Shown here: positions 44,801 to 57,392 of the stretch, one piece after another
Position numbering within the stretch: the first letter of the stretch is position 1
Layout of the letters: every line of letters starts with the position of its first letter
DNA from: Brachypodium distachyon
Lineage: Eukaryota; Streptophyta; Magnoliopsida; Poales; Poaceae
Assembly (NCBI RefSeq): GCF_000005505.3
Contig: NC_016131.3
Coordinates: 6,407,501 to 6,471,500, forward strand
Direction of reading: 5' to 3'
Length of the DNA stretch: 64,000 bases
Translations under genes and position numbers: made by a program
The notes under the pieces: model-generated
What the model was told of the DNA's origin: nothing
The model's input: the letters and a program-made list of their open reading frames with translations, nothing else
Database searches by the model: none

Positions 44801-47800
44801 ACTTTTTGGCGTGCCTTCCTCCACTCGATCGGGCCAAAACCAAGAGCGCTACTAGCTAGCCGCAGTAGCATAGTATTCCTACTTCCTAGAGTTTGCACAA
44901 GGTCAAATAGGCGACACGACGAAAGGGCAAACTGTAGTGCACCCAGCACTGATTTTCCAGTATACGCAGGCACGCAGCTAGCTAGCACTACGTGTACATC
45001 GATCGAGCTAGCATGGGGTTCAGTTCCTGCCTGCCCGCGACACCCAGACGTGCCTCTGGCGTTGCGGCTGCAGCCCACTCAGACAGGACATCTGCGGTTG
45101 CATGCAGCTCCCTCAGTCGGACAGTCAGTAGTGTAAAACCAGAGCAGCGTTTTATTTTCTTTTCCTCCCCGAAAACTAGACAGACACAGCAGCAACATTT
45201 CCCGCACCGGGCACGTCTCCCCAGGCCTGCCTGCCGGCTGCATGCATGCATGCATATGCATGCACGCAACACGGTAGTCCTACCAGTACCGTACAAAGAA
45301 AAGTACAGTAAAATCGTCCATCGAGCTGGCAATATGCATGCCAGTGTTGTGAGAAACATACACACATGCATGTATGCAAACTTGTTGGCCCCGGCGCCGG
45401 CTGCAGGTAAGTTTCTCATCATTCTGCATGCTACTTCTTGGATCGTGCTGATCCGTGGAAGCCTCGTCCGTAGGGGCAGGCAGGAACCCGTCGGGCGCGC
45501 GAGCACATGCGCCATGGAGCATATTTCTAGACCGCTGGGGGGTGCTGCATATACTCCTACTATTGTTATATTCGGGCCGGGGCCGGTTAGCTCCGAGAGT
45601 CGTACTGCTGCTATTAGACTAACGCATGTGTATCATCATCACCGTCTCAATATCCCAATCACAGAGTTGCTCACTTGCTTGCAATGAAAGGGGATGCTGC
45701 TGATGATTGATTACAAGTGGTGCTCTCAGATGGTGTGTTCCCATGTTGATCGTAATGAAGAAAAAAAGAAGATGGTGTGTTTCCCAGTCTCACCAATCGA
45801 GCTCACATTTTCATATTGAGGAATTAAAATAATTACTGTGCTATTTTACTTTTATTAAGTACCCATGGTTTCTCCGGGTATACAAATGTCAAGTATATGT
45901 AGTTCAAGACCAATGTAACAAATATGCTTGGAAATTGGTTAAATGGAGCTGATAATGATGCTGTTTTTTTACAAAAGACTAGGGTTATTATTTTCTGTAG
46001 GTTATCTACAAGGCCACACGCGTTTGTGATCTTGACTTTTTCATGTGGACTAGTGTGAGCATATGGACTACAAGATGCATAAGCATTTTTTGTACGTATC
46101 ATCTATTTCAACGATGGTTGACTTCTTACCCACAATATAAATCCTATGATACTCTGTTTTAAAACTCTACAGCTAGCACAAATGATTATGTGCATCGATT
46201 AATGCAGGCTGGGTACACCTCTTTTCGGGCAAAAAGGAAAAGTAAGACAAGACCATAAATACGAAGAAGTCTGAAGTCCAAGAGTTTGCCGTTTACCACA
46301 AGGATACAAGCTAAGAATGTTATGTGTTGATCATGGCCATATATACTTGATGTCTGTTGCCTAGATATGGGTGCTGAATGCGTGCGTCATATGGACTACA
46401 TCTCCGATGCCGTACACAACCATAAATATATACTGGAGTACTCCCCACACAAACCGTTTGCAATTATTCAAGAAAGTTGTTCATTAATTAACTTAATTGG
46501 TCCACAGTCAATCTTGCTAGTATACAAATACTTCCACTTATGCATTCACATGACTACTCCAACGGAATTATTAAGTCAGCCAATGCAATAAACCCCGGCA
46601 CTTCAGAAGAAGTCAGAAACGAAGCATATATACAAGCTGTCCCTAGCGAGTAAGTCAAGTAACTCGATCGAGCTAGTCAAGGGAACAGACAATTTGAGCG
46701 AAAACCGATGCATCGCGATCGGTGGTTTAACTACTAGCCGTTTAGCTAGCTAGGCTAGGCTAGAGAGACAACTGAGACATGCATATGCGTCGATCCATAT
46801 GAGAAAGGATATGAGAACGTAGTACGCGCGCCCGCATGCGGCAGGGGATCGGAGAGTTTGAGGGGGCGGTGGGGTGCACCGGCCCGGGGCACATGGCCCT
46901 GGGTTCAGCGCGCCGGCGACACACCCGCACCCACCCCACATGCTCCCACTCCTCCCTCCCATTATACCCGGCCCGGCCGCCGCGGCCACCAACGTACGTA
47001 TACCGTGCAGTACAGACGCGTACGCACCAATGCCAATCGTCGGTCCATCCATCATCTATATTTTTATATATCTCCTGAATTGTATATGCCCGGTTCGTTC
47101 CATAGCCTTCTATATATGCGTACGCATTTGTGTATATATATATATCGTCGATCGATCCAGCTATATTTTTCTTATCCGTGTAGCTAAATAATTAACGGTT
47201 TTGTCATTTAGAAGTCGCATGTTTGTTTAGTTAGAGATCAATCGACCTACTTCGCCGTCGGATTTTAATTCAACGGTAGCACCTGAGGGATGGGACCTGG
47301 GAATCATCAAATCTTAATAAGATCATAATTCAGCGGTTCTGATACGTCAATTGAGATTTAATTTCTTTTCTTAAAAATCAGACGACTAGAAAATAGCCTC
47401 GCAGGCTACATGCCAAATGCCATATATGACCAGTCCAACAATATTCGATCATCTCTATCGTCTCTGCCGCACTTCACTTTTCGCTTTCATGTAAACATCA
47501 CGTACCGCTGGCTCCATTCTATCGTCCGGCCGGAGTTTTGTTGAATGGATCACGACTATTAATTTCTCTTCTGTTTTCTCGAACGAGGAGTATTAACTTC
47601 TAGGCTAGACAACAAGATATATCGATCGATCTGGCAATGCTGCCACAGAGTTAATCGCGAAATTAATCGATAGATCGTGATGCAGATCTACGCTACGTGC
47701 TCTGCATCCTCTCATGTGTACATTGCCTTCTGCTTAGACAGTTAGATCCTGTGCAGAGTTTCCAGATTTGATCCAGGGCTCCAGGCGCGCCAGCTAGTAG

Positions 47801-49767
47801 CCGATATGCCTCTTTGAGTAACTAACTGTCTGCGCGCGGGCGTCTCTGTACGGTGTACTGCATGCATGCTACGGAGTCGTGCTACCTTAATTCGTCCCCT
47901 GTAGATTCAGCTCCTGTCACCAGTGAAACTTAATTGGGTGGCCGGGGGGAATGATTGGGGGCTAAGAAATCCTGCGCTGTCATGCTAACCCTCAAAATTA
48001 GGTTTAGCCCCGCATAGTATAATCCCCTAATCTAATCACCCAGGAACTGATTGATTAGAGTATACAGCAAATTTAAAAGCGCGGTCGCGTGGCGCTGAGA
48101 ATCCGTTCACAGTTTCACACACCCCCCCCCCCCTCCCACCACATGCGCGCGGCGTGGGGCCGACACCTGAGTTGACCTGTCCCCACCCCTCCCAGCACGC
48201 GGGCCCCGCCGACCCGTTGGCCCGGGCATCCCAACACCCCTTTTTTTTTCCCAACAGCCTCTTTCCTTGCCCAAGTCACGGATCATCATCACCCACCCGG
48301 TTTTCACCGCCTCCCGACTGAGGAAAAATCGAGGCAAAAAAAGTCTCTAAAAAAATTTATGGTGGCCAGCTCGATCGGCCAGTTCGTTTACTGTTAACGG
48401 TCGGGCCCGCGGCGAAGGCGATCGACGTCCTGTGCAGGATGTGGGCCCCGGAGAGCCTGGGATCTGGAACTCCGGACCCCACAGGAAGCAGTGGTGAACG
48501 GGGACCCGCGGTGAAAAATCGTTGGGGCTCGGTCGGAGGGGAGAAGGGCGATGACGGTCATGGGGCGCGTCATGCAGGTTGCAGGGAGGAAGGGGAAAGG
48601 GAACGGACACCAGCCACCGGCAAAACTGGCGACGGACAGCGCATCCTGCGACACGTGTCGGCGCGGCGGTCTGCACGGTGGACCTCCTCCGCATGGTCCG
48701 TTCCACCACTCCCGACCCGTGCACCGGCACCAGCAGCGCCACGAAGCTGGCCCCCGTGGATTGTCTGCGTCCTGCCAACCCGTGCGTGCTCCTTTGACCA
48801 CATTGTCTTTTGCAAACAATAGCACTCTAGCTAGGTTTATCAACGGCTGTTTTCCCACAAGATTTTGCACCTCCAAACTTATCTTTCGTTGTAGAGCTGA
48901 TAAACCAAAGAAGCACCAGGGTTGAAAACGGATCAAGAATCATATGTTGAGCTTAATTTAAAGAAGGTACTAGTGTTGAGCTACACCAATCACCATCTCT
49001 CATCTGTAAAAAATTTGGAAACAGATGTAATCATAAAAGATGTCATTTTCTGTTTTGCTGGTAATAAAAGATGTCATTTTGAACACTGCTGTGGTCTGTA
49101 ATACGACTTTTCGCTGCTAATTTAAATTTGTTAATGGAACACAATAAATTATTTCTCTAGAAGGAATGAGGCAAAACAAGATGAAACGGCTTTGGTTCTA
49201 CAATGTGAAATATTATTTGTTTATGTGGAACTAAACGGTTCATCAAAAATGGTGATATCGTATGGTCCAAACTATTCTATCTCATTACTTTAACCAAACA
49301 CTGCCTCAACGTGTCCTTTGTGTACAGTGTGCCTCTGATTTTATTTCATTTTCATAAGATTTTTTTTACTTAATCTAAACTAGTAACACTTTGCAGTGGG
49401 ATTTTTTTTTAAAAGAGTTTCTTTAACAACTCATTTTGTAGCCCTGATTTATAAATGAAATCATTTTTTTTGATAGGATTGATTTCATTTGGTTGAATTT
49501 GAATTTCAGATTTCAAAATCATGTTTGGCAACCATATGAATTTTTAGAATGACAGCCAATTTCAGAGAAATAATGTCTTTTAGAGAGAAATTAGAGATAG
49601 GTATAGGTGTGATTCATGAAATCTCAAATTGAATTTCCGTACGCAATTATGTACTCCTTGGTTTCTGGAATTCAAAACGAATAGCAGAATTCAGGCCCAC
49701 ACGATGGGAGCCAAATGAGCTGTAAGTGTAGAAGAGTTCAAATTCTGAAACTCGGGGCCTACATTCA
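41808..49767. other. Eight kilobases without a recognisable gene
   Basis: No ORF with family resemblance on either strand. Overlapping ORFs in G+C-rich stretches (41.8-42.1, 42.7-43.1, 44.1-45.5 and 48.3-48.9 kb) occur in several frames at once and look like chance. The stretch 43.0-47.9 kb has many CATGCATG and GATCGATC palindromes, a (GGAT)n run at about 44,037-44,058, and TATATA runs near 47,080 and 47,140. A G run lies at about 42,010 and a C run at about 48,121. This may include distal regulatory DNA of the Aux/IAA gene. Nothing proves it. Confidence 0.45.
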
Positions 49768-49828
49768 TACTCCCTCCGTGTCAAAATAAGTGACGTGAAT
49801 TTGTATAGACTTATTTTGGAACGGAGTA
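49768..49828. mobile_element. Short Stowaway MITE
   Basis: Inverted ends CTCCCTCCGTGTCAAAATAA and (reversed) CTCCGTTCCAAAATAAG enclose only about 20 bp and are flanked by TA on both sides (49,768-49,769 and 49,827-49,828). The CTCCCTCCGT terminus and TA duplication are the marks of grass Stowaway elements, which are moved by Tc1/mariner transposases. At 57 bp it is an internally deleted form. Confidence 0.85.
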
Positions 49829-50170
49829 TAAGAATTCGCTGTTAAACAATCAGACTACATTTGCGGGCCCATGCACACCGTCGGCATTTTATCCCCCTTT
49901 GCTAAAGCCCCACACGTTGCTATTACCAACACGGCAACACCTTTGCTAATCTCTGAACCCCTGAACAGAGGATCCAAACAGGGGAAACACGGAAACAAAA
50001 ATTATTGGCTCCAACCTCCAAGCAGCCTCACTCATATGCATGCCCTTAACTAACTGATGTTCTATTCTAACCCCACACCATCCCCCTCTCTCTCTCTCCC
50101 TAGTCCCTACCACCCTCCCAGCAAAGCATTTACCTCTTCCTCTCACAACCCTCTTTCCCGATCTCCCCTC

Positions 50171-50178
50171 TATATATA
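50171..50178 (+). promoter_or_regulatory. Probable TATA box of the Aux/IAA gene
   Basis: TATATATA, 193 bp before the ATG at 50,371, after a CT-rich stretch (CCCTCTCTCTCTCTCCC, about 50,080-50,100). The sequence between it and the ATG has no upstream ATG in strong context that would obviously block translation. Confidence 0.6.
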
Positions 50179-50370
50179 CACGCCCCTACCCAGTTCTTGG
50201 GTCCTCTCTTCCACCACCACAACAAAGCTTCTTTACTTTACATACACACACAGGGAGAGAAATTAACCAAGGAATCAGCAGGCAGCTCTCAACTAGCCAC
50301 CGTGGAGGTGTCCAAGCCGGGAGGAGGACACCCAACGGCCGTGACAGGCTAGCTAGCCAACCAGCTCGCC

Positions 50371-52300
50371 ATGGCTGGCGCCGACGTTGATGTCGGGACG
50401 GAGCTCCGGCTCGGGCTGCCGGGAGGCGGCGCTGAGGCGGCCAAGGCTGCCAAGAGGGGCTATGAGGACACCATTGACTTGAAGCTGACTCTGCCCACAG
50501 GCGGCGTGCAGAAAGACTCCGGTAAGCCGGAGCCTGCCGCCGAGAAGGCGGCCGCCGACCCCGAGAAACCACCTGCTCCCAAGTATGTCTTCTTACCCAA
50601 CATATCTATCTGTGCATATGCTGCTAGCAGGATTACACATAATCATCTTGTTAGCGATAATTTAGCGGTACTAGAATAGTTATCGAAATTTCCTGGAGTG
50701 CTATATGGATGAAACTAGATTCTTTTTCTTTGGGTATGATATGCAGAGTAGAAGATCTATACATGTATGACATGACACCTGTAGAGAGCATGTGCATGTG
50801 CATATGCAGGCTGTTAGTTTTCCCTTTCTAATTACTTTCTCAAGTTTGGATTTACAATATTTATTAGCATCTTGAAAAACATGGCATGCCAACGAACAGC
50901 ACTTTAAGTAGGGCAAAATATCCACAAAAGAGATCCCATGGCAGAAAGCGCACAAGGCGACACCATCTTGTGTGTTATGTTCGTTGTCGCCCCTAAAGTG
51001 CTGAGGCGAATTATTATCACCTTTTAAACCATAATATATTCATTCTTGATGCCTGCTTTGTGCAGTAGCTGGTAGATGTCAGGAAAAAGAAAGGTGATCT
51101 GTACTCTCTACATGCCATGGCAGATTCCATTGGAAAAAGAAGTATTCCCTTTCATTTTCTGTTCTAGAAACGAAGAGAAGTTATTTGGAACAGCGAGACC
51201 AGAGCACCGCATCTGTAGATACTTTCGTTCTGAATAATCATGCTGGTTCATGAATCATGTGGCGATAACTAAAGTTGATGCCATTTTCATTATACACCAC
51301 AATGGTACTACCATAAAGTTGCCACAGACATACATTAGTTAAACAGAGTTGGCTACCAGAAAGAATATAGTAACATGCATGATCTAGTTAGATAGAACTT
51401 CCAGTTACAACAGCAAAGAATCTTATTTATTTTTACAGCACCAGTAGACTAGACACAGCTAGATTAGAATTGGTACATGAAAAAAATATCAAGTGGCAAA
51501 TGTGTAGCTAATTCTGTGTGTTGCATATAATCAGGGCACAAGCTGTTGGTTGGCCACCAGTCCGATCGTACCGCAGGAACGCCATGACCGTCCAGTCGGT
51601 GAAGATCAAGAAGGAAGAGGAAGCCGAGAAGGAGCAGCCTGCTGCTACTGCTGGTGGCAACGGGTCTGCCTTTGTGAAGGTGAGCATGGACGGTGCGCCG
51701 TACCTGCGCAAGGTGGACCTCAAGATGTACAACACCTACAAGGACCTCTCCATTGCTCTGCAGAAGATGTTCAGTACCTTCAGCGCTACTGGTAAATCCG
51801 TCGGCATGAGAACCTGCAAGAGCAGATTATCAACTAATGTTAATTGTTTTGCTGCAAGTATACAATTGGATTAACAAGAGCAGCATCAATATTGTCAGGG
51901 AACGAGGGGAAAATGGTTGAGGCAGTGAATGGTTCAGATGTTGTTACTACTTACGAAGACAAGGATGGTGACTGGATGCTTGTTGGAGATGTCCCATGGG
52001 AGTATGTTACTTCGTTCTTCACCCCTGATCTACTCCCGTATTTACGACCTCATGATTAGAATGTAATTAAGCGAGGTGTAGACTTAAGTTTCTTTCGTTG
52101 GCTGATCAACTACCCCGCAGGATGTTTGTTGCTTCATGCAAACGCTTGAGGATCATGAAGAGTTCCGAAGCCATCGGTCTTGGTCAGTATCTTCAGCCAA
52201 AATTCTCTTCCATTTCAAGATTTATATCTTAATTCTTATCCCCAAGAGACTTTTTATTTCAGCACCAAGGGCCAAGGACAAGTACAAGAACAAGAGCTAA
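50371..52300 (+). CDS. IAA: Aux/IAA auxin-response repressor (5 exons, 223 aa)
   Basis: Exons 50,371-50,582, 51,535-51,791, 51,899-52,001, 52,121-52,182 and 52,263-52,300 join in frame through GT/AG introns. Domain I has the EAR repressor motif LRLGL (residues 12-16), which recruits TOPLESS co-repressors. Domain II has the degron VGWPPVRSY (75-83), bound by TIR1/AFB F-box receptors in the presence of auxin. Domains III/IV form the PB1 fold, with [20 protein letters not shown] (from 117) and the acidic [16 protein letters not shown] stretch (from 175), for pairing with ARF transcription factors. The end [12 protein letters not shown] is typical of the family. The protein acts in the nucleus and is short-lived. 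All key motifs are intact. By memory it resembles the rice IAA30/IAA14-type proteins; which ortholog it is was not tested. The first intron (952 bp) is the longest. Confidence 0.95.
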
Positions 52301-53334
52301 AGATGTTGCAGTATTAAGATGATGAGTACGGTGCCATAAGAATGGTGTTCTTGCAGTGTGTTGTGGTTTCTTTAGATATATGATGTTTTAATTATTAGTT
52401 GGATTAAAAGAAGGGAGAGTTGTCATGTTTAATTTGTTGATGGACCAGAAGCAATAATCTATTCGTGTGTAGCTGGATTGGTGTTATGTGATGTTCCCTA
52501 CCATGTGTCCCAGAATCTACTTGGTGATTATATTCCAATGTTGTTAATTAAGTGTGTGTGATTGTTAAGTAAAGGGCATCAATGAGACTATTATTATTAT
52601 GGTACCTTGCAAGTTAACCTGTTTGTTAATTATAAGCACAATATTTTTGTAATCTGTGTGTGATCAAGTGGGAGGGAACAAGCCATGTGCTTGGGGATGG
52701 GGAATCCATTACTATAACTTGGCCTATCTGTCATTGAGTTATTGAGAAGGTTGGGCCTCGCGGTATGATAGCATGATCATAGCAAGAAGCTTCCTTGCTC
52801 TTGCTAGAGTTGTGGTGATAACAAAGCTAAGTACATTGCATAAACAAATTAACCATAATCTATTCGTCGGGCATTTATGGCAGGGAGATGTTTCCAATAT
52901 ATAATATGTCTATATCATGATTGGTCTGCAAGGTGTCACAGAGCATTGGAATCACACACCAGTGAGATCAAATTCTCGAAAGGATCATGTGGATGTTATG
53001 TAAAGAGGATCAAAGGCATGTTACATAGCACTGTTTGCATAATAGAATTGGCTCTGCTTAAAGGATGTATCATGCCTACAAAACTGAAACTGAATCCATA
53101 ATTCTCCATAAAATAGCATTCTGTCAGATACTCAGATTGCATAACCAGAACAGGAATGATAGATGATTTAGTGCATACCAAACGTGTTCAGAGGCACCTC
53201 AACGTTCGTGAAGGGTAAAGATTGATAACATCACACGCTATTCGAAAACTAAAAGGGTGGCTGGCTTACATCAAACTGGAGTTGGAGCAATGTACAATAG
53301 ATCAAGGAGATTCCATTCCTCCAGGTAGCAGACC
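52301..53334. other. Intergenic region between convergent Aux/IAA and Sec23-like genes
   Basis: Contains the 3' untranslated regions of both convergent genes. No further gene, RNA or transposon was recognised. Confidence 0.5.
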
Positions 53335-53399
53335 TCAATATTTCCAACATAACAGACGACCAGAAAATAAGATGTACATAATCCACATGAACTCATTCA

Positions 53400-53510
53400 T
53401 CCTATACAGCCAGTTACTGCAAGTGTTCAATAAAACTTGCAAGTAAACATCATCTGTGAATGTGACATCTGATCTCTCAGAAAGCCGCATCTTCAGGATC
53501 TGCAATGGGC
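53400..53510 (-). pseudogene. Duplicated piece of the last exon of the Sec23-like gene
   Basis: About 110 bp repeats the end of the neighbouring coding exon (53,558-53,665) with moderate divergence. On - it reads LSERSDVTFTDDVYLQVLLN, against [20 protein letters not shown] in the gene. A frame difference after the poly-A-like run removes the HLQELAVQ end. It lies in what is probably the 3' untranslated region. It is a partial tandem duplication, not a separate gene. Confidence 0.8.
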
Positions 53511-53550
53511 CCAACTGGGATAGCAGAGACATGGCCAGGTCCATGCATCG

Positions 53551-56500
53551 CTAACCCTGAACAGCCAACTCCTGCAAGTGTTCAATAAAAACTTGCAGAC
53601 TAACATCATCTGTGAATATGACTTCCGACCCTTCAGAAAGCTGTGATTTCTGTGTAACAGATGGATTCAACCGGGCTAGTAAAAACCTGGCCTGGCTGCC
53701 ATGCTGATCACATTTTATGAGTCTTGGCACTGGGAAACGATCCGTCAATAGTGCCTCTGCATCAACTTCTGGTGCTTCCAGCAGCTTCCGTAAATTTTCA
53801 TGGTTTGGGTCCTTGTGATAGCCAAGTTTCCTCCACTGAGCAATCTTCGAGCCATAATGAATCACAATATAGAAGTACGAATCAAATAACAAAATGACAT
53901 CAGGAGAGATGGAACTGACATCTAGCAGTACAGGAATAGGTGGTCCATCAAATGAGTACTGGAATAAAGTTGGCTGGATCATGATCAGCGATCCCACAAC
54001 TCCCTCCCTATTCAGCATCAACCGAAAGAAAGCAGTTTCATCAGGAGAGCTGTTGACAACATCAATGAACTGTGACCTTCGCAGATAGTACATGAACTGG
54101 GGATACAAGGAGAAATTAGTTGACAACCGAAATGTAGACGGATCTTCAGGGACATAGTTTCCAAACTTAGCAGTAAAGCGAATAAGCATCTTATCAAGCC
54201 ATCGTATTACATCTCTAACATGGTATGTCTCTGCTCTGTGAACAGCAAGCCTGGCCATAACTGCTGCAGCAGCTTCCTGATCAAATCCGGTAACAATTTC
54301 AGGAGATCGAGGTCCAGCCCATCTTCTCGCAACAGTCGTTACCCTTAGGCGATAGCTACCATCACCATGTCGATACCTTGTCATGAACTGGATAAAGAAG
54401 ACAGTTGGGGGCTCAGTATCACGTCTACAATCCACTCGGAAGAAGAAAGCAATACATGTTTTGCTGTTCAGTGTGCTCATTTTCCAACTATTTGTACCAC
54501 CCTCACCAATTTCTTTCTCACTAACCAATCTGTTTTTTCTGTGCAGGGAGATGCAGGGACCAAGGGCACCACAAATCTTGACTTCCCTTGATGTCACTAT
54601 TTCGATCGTTGCACCAAAGTTCATGTTAAGGTAATCAATACCTTCACGCTTGAAGGCTTGCCTTAAACAACTTTTAAACTGTTCGGACTCAAATGACTCT
54701 GTAAGCACCATTAAGCCCCCAGACACTTCAACTGGATACCTCAGCTCTGCAGCCCCAACCTGGTCGAGTGAGCACGCCAACAGATCAAGAACTAATGAAT
54801 TGTCTGTTAATCTCTTAGCAACTTTCTTATAGAAGTCTTGGGCTTTTTCAATGAGGGGCACATTGCCGTTGAAAATGTCACGATGCGAGCGAATTGCTTT
54901 CCCAAGATCAGTTTCCACCACAAGCCCAGGACCCACTGTCGTGGGACCAGATGTAAAAACCATGATCCGGCCACCAGTGTTAGCGGAGCAGCAACCTTCC
55001 AGAAGAGCAATAGCTGTTGAAATAGCAGCACCGGTGGCTCTTAAAGGGCGATGCCCACGTGGGCAAGAAGACATGGAGTTCATGTCCTCTATTGCAGATG
55101 TGATGTTAAACTCACATTCAGAAACAGGCAACAAAAATCTCTGTACTTCAATGGCCATTGGCGTAGCCAATTTTTGGTATCGTGACTGTCGAACTCCTAG
55201 AAGTTGCTGTATCTGAAACATAATAGAAGGCCTGTGAGTTACACAGGAATGAAGGCAAATTAATTATACAAAGAGAATTGATTATCACAGCAGATGAGTG
55301 AATGACATGAGCAGAGAACGTGTGACTAGGTCAATTGAAATTACAGCTGCATAATCATTAATCAATTATCTTTCCGAACATATTTGAACTTCACAACAGA
55401 ACATATCATTCGTCATTTAGGCAACAACAATAACAGGGCATCTAAGCAGAGCTTTAACAATTTTCCCATGAGTTCACTGATCAGATAACTATCTTATAAC
55501 AAAAAATACACACCCTGCCTACTCATGTATACCACAAAAAAATGCAGGGTGAAACTTCAAAATCACTAAGATTTTAGAGAGTGGGCTACTTAATTTAATG
55601 TATGATGTTCATTTCACTTTAGAATTCAGAAACTAAGCTATGGCCCATTTGGGGAGCATGGGTTTGCAGAAAAGCCTCAATAAACATGGCTTTATGCTAG
55701 AAGCTGTTCTCATCTAAGCTCCCTACAAATGAGGCGTAAGTCAAAGCGCGATATCCATTAACTTTGAATCAGAAAGCTACTATTTTTTCACCCCGTACTG
55801 ACTGGTGATTCAAGTCTTCGGTTGGGTGGGCCTGGGCTTTTATCAGGGTAAGCTCCCAGCAAATGGGGCTAATTTAAGCCACCACGCACTGTTACATTAT
55901 TATTTAGCAAAAGTCAGTGGAAGAAAATGTGATTCCTAGTTGCTGGACAGCTTAAAGCCTTAAACGGACTAACGGGTGTACAACACTGATAGTTTCTACC
56001 AACTACCATGAAATCTAACTAAAACAACACCCTAGGATAGTATGATCACATCAAAAATTCAGAATACACCAACCTTGTCCGACTCCAGCTCACGCTCCCC
56101 ATTGAACACAACTACCCTGGAGCAGCCTTCGAAGCCGAGATCATGCACCCATACCGACGCAGAGAATGTGACGAGAGCTACCCTGACCCTCTCAGGCAGC
56201 CCCTGCACGACCCTGAGCACCTCGGCCTTGAGCGCAGCGAGCTCGGCCCCAGCGGTGGCCGCATCGACGACAAATACGATGGCAGGCTGAGCTCCGACCC
56301 CCTCGGCAGGGTCAGGGGGCAGCGTGTACTCGACGCTAGAGTGGGTGGGGAATAGCTCGGCCGGGAGCGAGTCGGGGGAGAGGTGGCGCGGGAAGGGGTT
56401 GGCGGTGGAGCCACAGAAGGAGCAGGACCAGCGCGCGGAGGCGTGGTTGACGCGAGAGAAGGGGTTGAGTGCGGCGGCGCAGGCGGGCGAGGCGCAGCGG

Positions 56501-56667
56501 AGGGGCGGGTAGGGGAGGATCGGGAGGAGGTCGGGCGCCGTGGGGTGGAGCGGCGTGCAGAGCACGGCGGTGGGGACGACGAGCGCCGCCGCCGCGGAGG
56601 GCGTGGTCGGCCACGAGTGCCACGGCCACCGGAGGCCCTCCACCGCCTCCAGCTCCGCGAAGTCCAT
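53551..56667 (-). CDS. Sec23-like COPII coat protein (2 exons, 751 aa)
   Basis: Exons on - are 56,667-56,074 and 55,212-53,551. The donor AAG|GTTGGT and acceptor TTTCAG|ATACAG keep the frame. Sec23 is the COPII inner-coat subunit that activates the Sar1 GTPase and binds Sec24 at endoplasmic-reticulum exit sites. The zinc-binding site has C58, C63, C82 and C85. The trunk domain follows with [13 protein letters not shown] and [20 protein letters not shown], and later [20 protein letters not shown]. The beta-sandwich and helical parts span about residues 390-570. The gelsolin-like part near 630-700 has [18 protein letters not shown]. It is shorter and more divergent than classical Sec23, so it probably belongs to the divergent plant Sec23 subgroup and may be specialised. 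The start is the first ATG, followed by [16 protein letters not shown], which fits Sec23 N-termini. Confidence 0.92.
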
Positions 56668-57392
56668 CGGAATCGAATCAGATGGGCGGTGGAGTGGCGA
56701 CTAGGGTTTTGCAATGTTCCCCTGCCATTTGCTCTGCTTCCTTTCTCAAATCTCAATCCCTTTCTTTTTTCCGGCCTTCCCCCCTACCTGTTTGGCTGCT
56801 TCCCTCCAGCCTTCCAGGTTCCAGCTTCTCCCCCTCCCCCTTTCTTTCTATTCTTGGACGGTCCGCCAACACCGTTAGATGACAATGGAACGGTTGGTTT
56901 GTTGTTGCAAATCCGTCGAACAGCGTGCTCGATTGATGTGCCAGGCCCAAGTCATTAGATGATTCCTGGGCCACATGCCCACATGTGTGGGCCTCTCATT
57001 CACGAATCACCAACAGTGGACGGTGTTAGTGGAAATGTCGCTAGATCTTCGAAATGCATATGCAATTGAATGATGATACAAAATTATTTCAACGAGTTTT
57101 TCAATTAAATAAAATAATTATTTGACAAGGGTTCAAAATAACATCCATACGATGCACACAGCCAGGTATTTACAACACATGCACATGAAGTTTATACACG
57201 ATGATGCATATACAAGACCGGCACATTTACATTGGCAGAAGCGGAACAGCATGCATAATACGGTGCAGATTACTCCTAATATGTTGGTATGACATGTACG
57301 ATCGATGATGCATGGTCTGCAGACTAGTGTTCTCACATCTGCTATCCGTGTCCATTTCCGCCACGACCCCTCGGCCTGGCGGACCATGTGCA
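56668..57392. other. Intergenic region between Sec23-like gene and NCA1
   Basis: It holds the Sec23-like promoter (on -, from 56,668 upward) and the NCA1 3' end. No TATA box is obvious within 150 bp of the ATG. The first 250 bp are pyrimidine-rich on +. Nothing else recognised. Confidence 0.4.

Noticed and set aside
44095..45687. Long ORFs on both strands between 44.1 and 45.7 kb
   Set aside because: Mutually overlapping on opposite strands, composition driven by palindromic CATG/CGATCG runs, no family resemblance.
48394..48936. 180-codon ORF on - and companions on +
   Set aside because: All frames in this G+C-rich block are open. The predicted proteins are low in structure and resemble nothing known.
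53335..53544. Separate small gene with TFTDDVYLQV motif
   Set aside because: It is a partial duplicate of the adjacent Sec23-like last exon, without its own start context or promoter.
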